Assembly: GCA_034440575.1 (NCBI GenBank)
Contig: JAOTOL010001335.1
Location: forward strand, 434,001 to 498,000
Length of the DNA stretch: 64,000 nt
Direction: 5' to 3'
Source: Imbricaverruca yamaguchii
Lineage: Eukaryota; Arthropoda; Thecostraca; Neoverrucidae
Both the position numbers and the translations under genes were made by a program. The notes under the pieces were generated by a model, which was not told the origin of the DNA, did no database searches, and was given only the letters and a program-made list of their open reading frames with translations. This document shows, piece by piece, positions 1 to 10,743 of this stretch; positions within the stretch are counted from its first letter, which is position 1; every line of letters starts with the position of its first letter.

Positions 1-1250
1 TTCCTGGTTCATCTCAGGTCAGGTCACCAGGTCTGGCGAAGTGACCCAACATCCCTCATAGTTCTAGGTGGCATAACTTCCACAATAATTGGGCGATATA
101 TTTCAAACTTATAACACTTATAACTCATCAGGAACCATAATATATGTCTCGTTTTTCATAGAATTGACCGAAGGTCAGGTCGCGGCAATGGCTCCCCAAT
201 TATAGGGCTATGGTAAAATATACAAATGTTTCCCGGTCACATATTTCCTCTCGGAATGACCTCACAATGGTTGTGGCGTGTAGTTGGAAGCTATGCTCAA
301 TGCTACCGCTGTAATTTTTTCCCAGTGACCTCACCAAGGTCATCTGAGGTCACCTGAGATCACTAGCACATTTCTGCGCATGATATCTCACTGCATTGAG
401 CTAGAAAGCTGAAATTACAGTCATTGTGCTTGTATCGCCAAGACGTGTCCATTGATATATTACATGCCCTGCCTAGGCTACTTGATGACTTTACCTGAGG
501 TCATAGTTTCGGAGTAAGAAGTATTCCTGCTTGGGCACGTATTGTCGATAGCACATTTCATGGACTGTCGAATAGCGTTCGCCGTTTGTTTCTATATGTT
601 TCATGTCCTGAGATATGTGTTAATATCTGTGAGTCTCACCGGATCTGGTCGAATTAGACCTATGATGACCCAGTGATCTGAATATTTGAGCGAAAAATGA
701 TTGAAATACTTTCGATAGAGCTTGTCACCAGCTATCCAACACCGTATTCCCTTTGCCGCTAGCTAGCATAGTTCTAGAGATCTTAGGGGGCAGACATCTG
801 CCCCCCCGGACCGGCGAAGTTGGCGCGGACCGCCGGACGTGCGAGTGTTAATATTCTTGCAACCATGAAGTGGCTACACCAGCTCTGAATACTGTGCCGG
901 CGGCACCACGCACCGTCCGGCACCGCCCCAGGCGCCGTACGAGGCGATGACCTCTGACCCCGCCTCGTCATTCACCCGCCATTACTTCGTCACCCGGTAA
1001 GTTCGACGATTGCCAAGACTAAATTCGTCACCAGCTGACGGAACGAAATGCAAGTGCGTCGTAAACGGCCGAAATATCGTGGACGCGGCTGGTGAGCTGC
1101 TGGATGCGAGGTGGGAAAACACAGACTTCCCTCGCTTCCGAGTAACTGGAGCATTGAAAAAAACTTAATTTCGATATTAATGGCAGGCTTTAATCTCAGG
1201 TTTGGGCAGCAGACCAGTTGGCCGTCACCACGTCTATTTCACCTTAGCGT
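1..1250. other. Unassigned unique DNA with scattered AGGTCA half-sites
   Basis: I see no gene here. Reading frames are short and interrupted. The first 500 bases carry about seven AGGTCA/TGACCT hexamers (for example at 16-21, near 172, near 256, a cluster of three at 324-352, and near 494). From about 780 the sequence turns GC-rich. Confidence 0.5.
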
Positions 1251-1254
1251 TATC

Positions 1255-1330
1255 CATGACCACCTGATATGCACTATCCATCCATGACCACCTGACCACC
1301 TGACCACCTGATGCACACTATCCATTTGCA
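1255..1330. repeat. Short imperfect repeat of CCATGACCACCTGA
   Basis: The words CCATGACCACCTGA and CACTATCCAT recur two to four times, including three direct copies of GACCACCTG near 1290. It is an embryonic or decayed minisatellite. Confidence 0.6.
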
Positions 1331-1496
1331 CATGACCTCAATGTGCACCTGATAATTGAGCCCGCATGGGAAAGGTGAATTATTTTTAAATCACATCCTT
1401 CGGGTTGAAAATGGGATGTCTCAGTGCTAAGATACTGAACAGCGTCTAGTCCTCCACACGTTCAAGCCGGGCCTTCACATTCAGCCATCATCTCAA

Positions 1497-1630
1497 GAGA
1501 TCTGATGAGGGCGGGAGGGTCTGATGAGGGTGGGAGGGTCTGATGGGGGCGAAAGGGTCTGATGAGGTGGGGGTCTGAGGGGGGCGGAGAGTCTGATGGG
1601 GGCGGAGAGTCTGATGGGGGCGGGAGCCGG
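1497..1630. repeat. G-rich minisatellite, about 18-20 bp period
   Basis: About seven imperfect units built on TCTGATGAGGGCGGGAGGG. Runs of three to five G recur in each unit on the plus strand. The array is short and its units differ by substitutions and small indels. Confidence 0.8.
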
Positions 1631-1831
1631 ATTAACTACTCCGGTATTCAGGCTTTCAACCTTTCTGATTTCCAGACCATAATTTAGACTGCCTGAAGAT
1701 CGAATTTCCGCACATTGAGTCAAATTTTGGTGTTATGTGGTACATTGAGTTCATTGCGATGAGTTTGTAAGTATAGCGTCTCAGTATATGTGGTCAACCT
1801 CCGTTAGAATTAAGCCTAACATTTCCTGCAT

Positions 1832-1992
1832 ATGCGTCTGCATCTACATCTACATCTACATCTGCATCTGCATCTGCATCTGCATCTGCATCTGCATCTG
1901 CATCTGCATCTGCATCTACATCTGCATCTGCATCTGTCTCTGTCTCTGTCTCTGTCTCTGTCTCTGTCTCTGTCTCTATCTCAGTCTCTGTA

Positions 1993-2060
<68 letters not shown>

Positions 2061-2067
2061 TCTCTAC
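1832..2067. repeat. Compound microsatellite (CATCTR)n-(TCTGTC)n-(TC)n
   Basis: Four blocks follow each other without spacer: CATCTA, then CATCTG, then TCTGTC, then pure TC. Each block differs from its neighbour by one or two substitutions. Frames rich in His-Leu or Ser-Leu through it are by-products of the repeat. Confidence 0.95.
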
Positions 2068-2069
2068 AG

Positions 2070-2860
2070 AGACCATCTGGCCGGAACTGCACGGCCCTCA
2101 GCTGGCAGCTCTCCAAGCCGAACCGCTTGCTCCCGGCCCCGCCGACCTTCCTTGGCATCCCATTCCACCCGCAGGCTGCTCTGAACCATAAAGCCTCGTG
2201 CTGACCTCCACGCTGATCTACACTGAATCGTCTGGGGCAACATCTATGCGCAACGTGCCACTATTTCGCTATTTCTCGGCGGCGTTGATTGGTTACGGGC
2301 CCGTGGTAACTGGTGCGTAACACGGATTGAAACGTTCAGATCTGTTCCAATACCTGTCATTGGGGGCTAATTCAATCCTATCTATTTCCGGAACTGAAAA
2401 GTGAATCCGTTACCCAATCTGTTCCTATAAATTTGGCATAGCTAAAACCTTACATAGCGCTTTGGCATAGCGCTTACAACATCAAGAAGATGCAATATGG
2501 TAGCTGGCAAGACAAGGAACAAAATGACACCGATGAAGCTTTCCATTAGCGGCATCCCTTACAGGAGCATAAAATATCACTCCAGTGCACATGTGCAGTT
2601 CTCTAACGTCTTCTAGTTAATACTCAATGAGCAAAGCACAACAAACAAAACTACTATTCAACATTGAGGTAGGACGACGACATTCAGTTCGACAATCACA
2701 TATGAAAAACTTGTAAGCCGTTCAGATGCCAGCAAATGGTGCGCGTCTTGAGTAGCATGCACCACCTATCCATTAAGTAGACCGGGTGGCAGGGTGGATC
2801 ACCTGGCAGCTTCTGCTGTGAATACGGGGAAACACGGCGGTGTGTGTCACCTGCTTGGGC
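2070..2860. other. Unique DNA without a recognisable gene
   Basis: GC-rich up to about 2210, then mixed composition. I found no long frame, RNA-gene signature or repeat. Confidence 0.4.
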
Positions 2861-2861
2861 T

Positions 2862-3046
2862 ATTTTGATGGAAGCCAGTGCGCTGGTTCGCCTGCCAATT
2901 GCATTCCAACGAGCTAAATTTATGTGAGTTGTTATTAAAACTTGATGGTGTGAGCTATTTTGAGGGTATCCGGTACATTATTTTGCCTGCCAATCGGATT
3001 CCAACGAGCTAAATTTACGCGAGTTGTTATCAAACCGTGACGGAGT
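2862..3046. repeat. Diverged tandem duplication, about 95 bp
   Basis: Two head-to-tail copies share GGCTATTTTGA near the start, GCCTGCCAAT in the middle and CCAACGAGCTAAATTTA near the end, with GAGTTGTTAT following. GAGCTAAATT occurs at 2911 and again at 3006, giving a period of 95. Confidence 0.8.
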
Positions 3047-3340
3047 GACAGCGCTCCCTCAAACATCCAGTGGAACATCGGACAACAATCGACAGGCGAC
3101 TTGGAGTCCATGGCAGGCGTAGAATTGGACGTGGCTGAGTTGGGGCAGGTCATGGCCAAAGCGCTGGCGGTTAAAACGTCGAAGGGAATTGTAATTGAAT
3201 ACCTGGACTTGGTAGTGAAGATAGCTAGCGAGGAGGGTCTTGGGCATAGTAGTAGAGTTCAAGGCAAGTACTATGAGACTCGTGCCACGTTTCTGGCCGT
3301 CTTTGAAGGAGGTGATCCCCCTCGGGCGTAAATCCCCCTC
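2935..3340. other. Island with protein-like frames on both strands
   Basis: A plus frame (3101-3331, 76 codons) and an overlapping minus frame running from about 3275 to 2935 (about 113 codons without a stop) both give balanced, non-repetitive translations. The minus frame enters the 95-bp duplication. I recognise neither product, no start or splice signal decides between them, and both may be chance. Confidence 0.15.
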
Positions 3341-4040
3341 CCCGGTCTTAGCTCCGCCTGAATGTTTGTTTCAGACATGAAGCGGAGCTCCGGCGTGAAG
3401 ATGGTGTCCTTGGTGATGGTGTCTTTTGTTTTGGTTGGAGTGGAAGGTCATGGTGACGGATTTACAACAAAAGGTGGTGGTGCGGAGGAGGGCTTAGGTC
3501 TGGGCTCGGCTTATGATGACGAAGGTTCCGCTCGCCGGGGCTTCGATGTCAAGATTAGCTAGGGAGCAGATGGCGAGGAGTTGCTTAGTTAGCCAGAAAA
3601 CGTCAACACAAGGGAGGGGAGTGATTTCCTGATTAACAGGTTTTACTACAACCTCGGAACTAGTCAAATAGAATAGGACACGACTAGTCGAAGGAATATT
3701 CCGGCGCGGGTCATCAACGTTTGCATCAGGGCGGGAGCATGAGAGGCAAAGTCTGCGGTGGCGCGGTGGTTGTCACGTGCGGTCAGGGCCAGAGATTCTG
3801 GCGGAAAACAACCCACCTGATGGAACTTACACAAACACACACAGAAACACGGGGAGCAAAAATACGATGACGGAATGCACGGGGGGGGGTGACGGGTGTC
3901 ACCCCGCTGGAAACGAAAGTACTATAAGAGACGACTGGTACGTGTCGAAGCTAAAAAAGGATGCGACGTGGATCGCCCTGTTAGAACATGAAATCCACGC
4001 ACCGTCTCAATGGGAGCAAAGCGAACCTCTGCTGCAGCGC
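3340..4040. other. Unique DNA, no gene assigned
   Basis: Mixed composition with a G10 tract near 3882. A 66-codon plus frame at 3362-3562 begins with a hydrophobic Met-rich stretch, but nothing supports it as a gene. Confidence 0.35.
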
Positions 4041-4043
4041 GCG

Positions 4044-4138
4044 TGCTGTGTGGGGCGTGCTGTGTGGGGCGTGCTGTGTGGGGCGTGCTGTGTGGGGCGT
4101 GCTGTGTGGGGCGTGCTGTGTGGGGCGTGCTGTGTGGA
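4044..4138. repeat. 14-bp minisatellite GGCGTGCTGTGTGG
   Basis: About six to seven near-perfect copies of GGCGTGCTGTGTGG. Confidence 0.95.
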
Positions 4139-4280
4139 CATCCTGAAATGACAGCAGCCAGCAACAGAATAAACACTCCAAAAGTGGTAATTGTGTGCAT
4201 ATTCCAGTTTTGGACGTACTGTAGCCAAGGGTAGAGAATCTGCGAGGCCTGGGAGTTCAGACTTGATTTGAATCTTGATT

Positions 4281-4303
4281 GAAGGATCAAGACTTGATCC
4301 TTC
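4281..4303. repeat. Perfect 11-bp inverted repeat, 1-nt spacer
   Basis: GAAGGATCAAG, a single A, then CTTGATCCTTC. The arms are exact reverse complements. It lies in a run of CTTGATTTGAAT direct repeats, so it may have arisen from short local duplications. Confidence 0.9.
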
Positions 4304-4335
4304 TTGATTTGAATGTGCAGAAGATTTCGAAATGA

Positions 4336-4406
4336 AGAGCATATATGCGCACCTAGGAATCCAGGTAATTGGGCGTTTCCTCAATGAATCCTCAACGGAG
4401 TACATT
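4336..4406 (+). repeat. Dispersed repeat, copy 1 (pairs with 5091-5171)
   Basis: Shares GAGCATATATGCGCACCTAGG, with two to three differences, then GTAT/GTAA, GGGCGTTTCCTC against GGACATTTCCTC, AATC/GATCCT and GGAGCGTAC-like words, in the same order as the copy 755 bp downstream. Diverged, with small indels. Family unknown. Confidence 0.55.
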
Positions 4407-4685
4407 AGCCATTTGGGATCGAATGGCTTGGCTGCTCACCGACGAAAGGACTACCACACTTCGGACTGAATTACTCTGCTCACGGGTATTTCCTGCCATC
4501 TTAAGCTCTCAGCTACGATAAAACCGGCGAGGAAGGCGTCCTATGGCAGTCACGATAAACTCCCCGACAGGTGGTGCTCCCGTCGCATTCCACAAATTAA
4601 GTACCGAAACAGTACTCTAGCTGCACTGCAAAATGGATCTGGGTGACGAATTTTGTTACCTGGTAGAACAGCTGCCGGGAAGAAT

Positions 4686-4853
4686 GATAACATGGGATGG
4701 TAACATGGGATGGTAACGTGGGATGGTAACATGGGATGGTAACATGGGATGGTAACATGGGATGGTAACATGGGATGGCAACATGGGATGGTAACATGGG
4801 ATGGTAACATGGGATGGTAACATGGGATGGTAACATGGGATGGTAACATGGGT
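4686..4853. repeat. 13-bp minisatellite ATGGGATGGTAAC
   Basis: About 13 copies of ATGGGATGGTAAC with two single-base variants (ACGTGGG near 4719 and GGCAAC near 4779). Confidence 0.95.
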
Positions 4854-6390
4854 AACTTAAATATGAACTATGTCGGATGCCTAACTAAAAAAATCCCAAC
4901 GAATGTTCAAAGCCAGGTCTCAGAAGACAGGTCGCAGACATCTGCCTGCGGCGTGAGATCCGTAAATACGTACTTCATTCATTTGCAATGTCAGACATTC
5001 AGCCATTTTCTTTTTAAACACAATCAATGCATATGAACTTATGATTAGTCCTTCATTTCATTGTAGTGCTACTCAGCTGTATAGGCCATGCGGAGCACAT
5101 ATACGCACCTAGGGATCTATGAATTTAGGTATCCGGAAAGTTGGACATTTCCTCCATGGATCCCTAATCTAGGGAGCGTACACAACTTAACACAACCAAT
5201 GGAGCGTGTATATTCTTTTAAATGATTACCACAAGACACTACTTATGACACCAATTACGCTGGTCTTTCTACTTATCAAGTTATCATTTAGCTTCATCTT
5301 GAGGATTCAAATAGCTTGAATGAGCCAATCTTTCTAACGGAGCCTCACGAAATGCCTTACTACTCGCCTACGACTGCTGATTCGTTCCCGACTGGGTGGT
5401 GTTTGATCACGTTAGCGCTCTTGGAATGTGACAACATACGTTCCTCCTCGATTTACTTTTCAGGCCGAAAGGTGAGTGACAATACCTTGTCACTAGGATA
5501 TATGAAAACGTGTATCAAAGAAGTTGACGAAAGCTAGATCACAAGGAAGTCGACGCGAAAGATGATCAGTTCTCTTCTTTGATTTAATCCCCTGCATACA
5601 AAACCTTTTGTGATCTCCTCCAATTTTCGGAGAACGTTTTGGCACAAGCTTCTTGAGCGGTGCCCACTGCGATAACGCTAAGAAAGTACGGGCCAGAACT
5701 CATTTCGGACAAAGTATGATAGTTACAGAGACGATTTTGGACTTAATCGAAAGAGCTTCAAATTTCGAACATACCGACAGGCTCGATTGTCTTAACGGTT
5801 GCTTAACCCAGGAATGCCAGATGTCATGCATGTCAGAAGTGAGAGTATTTTGTCTACCCATTTTGCTAGCGACAATTAACTCGGGAATCAATTGAGGTAG
5901 ACAGCTCACATTGTGTACATACCTACATGAGTACAAAGGGTGCCTTAGTGTAAAAGATGAACGTCCGGTCGATATGGTTACATCATAGTGACGCCATAAG
6001 CGAAGTTCACGAGCTCTCACGTGTTGGATAACTATTAGTTAGGGTTTGCTATGCCAGCATTTTGCACTATAAAGGTGACCTACCAATTACTACGCATAAT
6101 AGATCCAAGATCGCCTTGTCTTACGTCGCTTAAAGTACGCCATAATGTTCCCCTAAGACATGACTCAAAGCTAGAATTGGCACATATCACGAGAAAGGTT
6201 GTTGCAGCCCTCTCTCCAGCTGCCTCAGATGATCCCAGCAGATTACTGATGTCAGCTGAATTGACAGTCTGTCGGACATCTCGGGCCCGGAGTTGTCTTT
6301 CAATGCCTTTGATGTTATGAGTCGTCTTCGGGTCGTTGGTGATCAATGGATAGTGAAGTTAACCCTTGATGGTGTCGGCGCGTGACGTCC
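4854..6390. other. AT-balanced unique DNA without a confirmed gene
   Basis: Contains the second copy of the 4336 repeat at 5091-5171. A strong splice-donor match (AAAG then GTGAGTG) lies at 5472, preceded eight bases upstream by a pyrimidine tract and CAG. A minus frame at 6346-6080 (88 codons) is protein-like but unidentified. Evidence is too thin to call exons. Confidence 0.3.
5091..5171 (+). repeat. Dispersed repeat, copy 2 (pairs with 4336-4406)
   Basis: Begins GGAGCACATATACGCACCTAGG and ends near GGGAGCGTAC, matching the order of words in the first copy with about 10 extra bases in the middle. Confidence 0.55.
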
Positions 6391-6392
6391 CA

Positions 6393-8908
6393 CGGGCGCG
6401 TCTGAGTCGGTACTCACACGGGCGCGTCTGAGTCGGTACTCCCACGGGCGCATCTGAGTCTGTACTCCCACGGGCGCGTCTGAGTCTGTACTCCCACGGG
6501 CGCGTCTGAGTCTGTACTCCCACGGGCGCGTCTGAGTCTGTACTCCCACGGGCGCGTCTGAGTCGGTACTCCCTGTTATGTTTACGTCTGAGTCTGTACT
6601 CCCACGGGCGCGTCTGAGTCGGTACTCCCTGTTATGTTTACGTCTGAGTCTGTACTCCCACGGGCGCGTCTAGTCGTCTTGATTTACGTTGAGTCTGTAC
6701 TCCCACGGGCGCGTCTGAGTCGGTACTCCCTGTTATGTTTACGTCTGAGTCTGTACTCCCACGGGCGCGTCTGAGTCTGTACTCCCACGGGCGCGTCTGA
6801 GTCTGTACTCCCACGGGCGCGTCTGAGTCTGTACTCCCACGGGCGCGTCTGAGTCTGTACTCCCACGGGCGCGTCTGAGTCGGTACTCCCTGTTATGTTT
6901 ACGTCTGAGTCTGTACTCCCACGGGCGCGCCTGAGTCTGTACTCCCACGGGCGCGTCTGAGTCTGTACTCCCACGGGCGCGTCTGAGTCTGTACTCCCAC
7001 GGGCGCGTCTGAGTCTGTACTCCCACGGGCGCGTCTGAGTCTGTACTCCCTGTTATGTTCATGTCTGAGTCGGTACTCCCTGTTATGTTTACGTCTGAGT
7101 CGGTACTCCCTGTTATGTTTACGTCTGAGTCGGTACTCCCTGTTATGTTTACGTCTGAGTCGGTACTCCCTGTTATGTTTACGTCTGAGTCGGTACTCCC
7201 TGTTATGTTTACGTCTGAGTCGGTACTCCCTGCTATGTTTACGTCTGAGTCTGTACTCCCTGTTATGTTTACGTCTGAGTCGGTATTCCCACGGGCGCGT
7301 CTGAGTCTGTACTCCCTGTTATGTTTACGTCTGAGTCGGTACTCCCTGTTATGTTTACGTCTGAGTCGGTACTCCCTGTTATGTTTACGTCTGAGTCGGT
7401 ACTCCCTGTTATGTTTACGTCTGAGTCGGTACTCCCTGTTATGTTTACGTCTGAGTCGGTACTCCCTGCTATGTTTACGTCTGAGTCTGTACTCCCTGTT
7501 ATGTTTACGTCTGAGTCGGTACTCCCTGTTATGTTTACGTCTGAGTCGGTATTCCCACGGGCGCGTCTGAGTCTGTACTCCCTGTTATGTTTACGTCTGA
7601 TTCGGTACTCCCTGTTATGTTTACGTTAGTCGTTTCCTGAGTCGGTATTCCCACGGGCGCGTCTGAGTCTGTACTCCCTGTTATGTTTACGTCTGAGTCG
7701 GTACTCCCTGTTATGTTTACGTCTGAGTCGGTACTCCCTGTTATGTTTACGTCTGAGTCTGTACTCCCTGTTGTGTTTACGTCTGAGTCGGTACTCCCTG
7801 TTATGTTTATGTCTGTGTACTCTACTCCCTGTTATGTTTACGTCTGAGTCGGTACTCCCTGTTATGTTTACGTCTGAGTCGGTACTCCCTGTTATGTTTA
7901 CGTCTGAGTCGGTACTCCCTGTTATGTTTACGTCTGAGTCGGTACTCCCTGTTATGTTTACGTCTGAGTCGGTACTCCCTGTTATGTTTACGTCTGAGTC
8001 GGTACTCCCTGTTATGTTTATGTCTGAGTCGGTACTCCCTGTTATGTTTACGTCTGAGTCGGTACTCCCTGTTATGTTTACGTCTGAGTCGGTATTCCCA
8101 CGGGCGCGTCTGAGTCTGTACTCCCTGTTATGTTTACGTCTGAGTCGGTACTCCCTGTTATGTTTACGTCTGAGTCGGTATTCCCACGGGCGCGTCTGAG
8201 TCTGTACTCCCTGTTGTGTTTACGTCTGAGTCGGTACTCCCTGTTATGTTTATGTCTGAGTCGGTACTCCCTGTTATGTTTACGTCTGAGTCGGTACTCC
8301 CTGTTATGTTTACGTCTGAGTCGGTACTCCCTGTTATGTTTACGTCTGAGTCGGTACTCCTGTTATGTTTACGTCTGAGTCGGTACTCCCTGTTATGTTT
8401 ACGTCTGAGTCGGTACTCCCTGTTATGTTTACGTCTGAGTCGGTACTCCCTGTTATGTTTACGTCTGAGTCGGTATTCCCACGGGCGCGTCTGAGTCTGT
8501 ACTCCCTGTTATGTTTACGTCTGAGTCGGTACTCCCTGTTATGTTTATGTCTGAGTCGGTACTCCCTGTTATGTTTACGTCTGAGTCGGTACTCCCTGTT
8601 ATGTTTACGTCTGAGTCGGTACTCCCTGTTATGTTTATGTCTGAGTCGGTACTCCCTGTTATGTTTACGTCTGAGTCGGTACTCCCTGTTATGTTTACGT
8701 CTGAGTCGGTACTCCCTGTTATGTTTACGTCTGAGTCGGTACTCCCTGTTATGTTTACGTCTGAGTCGGTACTCCCTGTTATGTTTACGTCTGAGTCGGT
8801 ACTCCCTGTTATGTTTACGTCTGAGTCGGTACTCCCTGTTATGTTTACGTCTGAGTCGGTACTCCCTGTTATGTTTACGTCTGAGTCGGTACTCCCTGTT
8901 ATGTTTAC
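6393..8908. repeat. Two-module minisatellite (26-bp and 30-bp units)
   Basis: Unit A (26 bp) starts ACGGGCGCGTCTGAGT; unit B (30 bp) starts TGTTATGTTTACGTCTGAGT. Both share an 18-base core, GTCTGAGTC then G or T then GTACTCCC. A units dominate from 6393 to about 7050 and B units after that, with single A units inserted at intervals. Most units are near-identical, with a G/T dimorphism in the core. About 85-90 units by span. Long Ser/Leu-rich frames through it are repeat shadows. Confidence 0.97.
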
Positions 8909-8944
8909 GCTGTCTCTCCTTCACCCACCTCCTCACTGCACATG

Positions 8945-9105
8945 ACTGGCTACTGGTTTTACGACACAGCGACCGTTGAGTCACGCAGCGTAGCCAATCT
9001 CTCACGCCGATTGGTCGCGGGCGAAGAGTAGCGACAGGTGAGACTCGAACCCACAACCTGTCGAATGTGAGACGAGCAACTTACCCCTAGACTACTCGTC
9101 CCCTC
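8945..9105 (-). mobile_element. tRNA-derived SINE, copy 1
   Basis: Read on the minus strand, the element starts near 9105 with a tRNA-like head. A box A match (TAGTCTAGGGGTAAG) is the complement of 9080-9094, and a box B match (GGTTCGAGTCT) is the complement of 9041-9051, with a GTGGG/CTCAC T-arm. A tRNA-unrelated body follows (complement of GCGGGCGAAGAGTAGCGAC and of CGACCGTTGAGTCA). No full cloverleaf pairs, so this is not a functional tRNA. The tail end abuts the 6.39-8.91 kb array. Copies at 37.85 and 45.29 kb share the body. The retrotransposition machinery would come from a LINE (family knowledge). Confidence 0.8.
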
Positions 9106-9114
9106 CCCTCACGG

Positions 9115-9285
9115 TACATGCCGATCGGCAGAAGAGACCGTATCGCAGTGGCGCCTTGGATCAGTAGCTTGTGCAAGGAGACGGACATGTGGAACCTAGG
9201 GCACAGCTGGACCGTCAGCTGAGCCGTGTCTGCGACATACCCACCGTACCGGCCGGAATCCAAGGGCTCGTGGTTTGCGAGGCAG
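9115..9285 (-). CDS. Candidate coding exon, unidentified
   Basis: On the minus strand, after a pyrimidine-rich stretch ending TGCTTAG (just right of 9285), there is an open frame of about 57 codons ending at ATGTACC followed by GTGAGG, a fair donor, at about 9114. The translation is balanced and non-repetitive (it contains QLTVQLCPRFHMSVSLHKLL) and does not resemble its repeat neighbours. I cannot name the protein. It lies directly upstream of SINE copy 1 on the same strand and could be one of several exons spread between arrays up to 15.25 kb. Chance is a real alternative. Confidence 0.25.
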
Positions 9286-9845
9286 CTAAGCAGCAGCAGC
9301 GATAATCACTGCAAGACGGACGACCAGAACATCGTCGATCCTAGATCTAGTTATTTTGTTCAATGCAGCTGGCTCTCTGAAGGCACGTCGAGCCGTGTTC
9401 CCGTCGTTGGACGTACCCGAACCACCCGCACGTGGCTGCTCCACGACAAGACCCAGTCTACCCCGGGACTGCTGCTGTAATCTCTTCTTCCTCTCTTCCA
9501 CACGTATCTTTCTGTCTTCGTCAGAGACCGCCCACACGCTGGCCTTCAGCCGGAATGAATGTGGAGAAGGCACTCATGGCATCAAATCCAGGTATGCACA
9601 GCTGGGAGGCCAAGCTGACATGTACCCTCGCGAGCGGGTCGAGCCGCGGCAGCAAACAGGTCATTCATCTGACGAGGTGTGCACCCACGGATGGTGATGT
9701 CATGCTGCTGCCGGTGTTGGTCAGAACGTTCGTCACCCTGCCGCCAATCATGGTGAGTTGAAGATTATGCGCCACTTTGAGACTGGCGCCGTCTGATAGG
9801 ATGACGTAGGTCGGCCCCAGCAGACGTATCTGCGATTCAATACAG
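9286..9845 (-). other. Island with possible minus-strand exons
   Basis: A minus frame at 9573-9286 gives a charged stretch with EDRKIRVEERKKRLQQQ. A second minus frame, from an AG at about 9834 to about 9700, contains YVILSDGASLKVAHNLQLT. On the plus strand a donor match (ATG then GTGAGTTG) lies near 9752, so the opposite strand could also be read. Neither protein is recognised. Confidence 0.2.
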
Positions 9846-10743
9846 TCGCGCTATTTCCGGGAGGTGACCGCTGTCCCGCGCTATTTCCGGGAGGTGTCCG
9901 CTGTCCCGCGCTATTTCCGGGAGGTGACCGCTGTCCCGCGCTATTTCCGGGAGGTGACCGCTGTCCCGCGCTATTTCCGGGAGGTGACCGCTGTCCCGCG
10001 CTATTTCCGGGAGGTGACCGCTGTCCCGCGCTATTTCCGGGAGGTGACCGCTGTCCCGCGCTATTTCCGGGAGGTGTCCGCTGTCCGCGCTATTTCCGGG
10101 AGGTGACCGCTGTCCCGCGCTATTTCGGAGGTGACCGCTGTCCCGCGCTTTTCCGAGGTGCCGTGTCCCGCGCTATTTCCGGGAGGTGACCGCTGTCCCG
10201 CGCTATTTCCGGGAGGTGTCCGCTGTCCCGCGCTATTTCCGGGAGGTGACCGCTGTCCCGCGCTATTTCCGGGAGGTGACCGCTGTCCCGCGCTATTTCC
10301 GGGAGGTGTCCGCTGTCCCGCGCTATTTCCGGGAGGTGACCGCTGTCCCGCGCTATTTCCGGGAGGTGACCGCTGTCCCGCGCTATTTCCGGGAGGTGTC
10401 CGCTGTCCCGCGCTATTTCCGGGAGGTGACCGCTGTCCCGCGCTATTTCCGGGAGGTGACCGCTGTCCCGCGCTATTTCCGGGAGGTGACCGCTGTCCCG
10501 CGCTATTTCCGGGAGGTGACCGCTGTCCCGCGCTATTTCCGGGAGGTGACCGCTGTCCCGCGCTATTTCCGGGAGGTGACCGCTGTCCCGCGCTATTTCC
10601 GGGAGGTGACCGCTGTCCCGCGCTATTTCCGGGAGGTGACCGCTGTCCCGCGCTATTTCCGGGAGGTGACCGCTGTCCCGCGCTATTTCCGGGAGGTGAC
10701 CGCTGTCCCGCGCTATTTCCGGGAGGTGTCCGCTGTCCCGCGC
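9846..10743. repeat. 30-bp minisatellite, GCGCTATTTCCGGGAGGTGA type
   Basis: About 30 units by span. The unit ends CCGCTGTCCC and is nearly invariant except for an A/T dimorphism (GGTGACCG or GGTGTCCG). Damaged units cluster at 10083-10165. The period is a multiple of three and the unit lacks stops in several frames, so frames of 209-296 codons arise on both strands without being genes. Confidence 0.97.

Noticed and set aside
1788..2204. Cys-Ile / His-Leu / Ser-Leu repeat proteins
   Set aside because: Translation of a compound microsatellite.
3101..3331. 76-codon plus frame as a gene
   Set aside because: An equally good frame exists on the opposite strand and neither is recognised; kept only as a low-confidence island.
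5464..5471. 8-nt microexon between TTTTCAG and GTGAGTG
   Set aside because: Both signals are strong, but no flanking exons can be recognised; paired splice-like words at this spacing occur by chance.
6393..8908. CRISPR array
   Set aside because: Repeats are contiguous with no unique spacers of constant length, the context is eukaryotic, and there are no cas genes. The same applies to every other array here.
9040..9105. Functional tRNA gene on the minus strand
   Set aside because: Boxes A and B are good, but acceptor and anticodon arms do not pair, and the sequence continues into a body shared with two other loci, so it is a SINE head.
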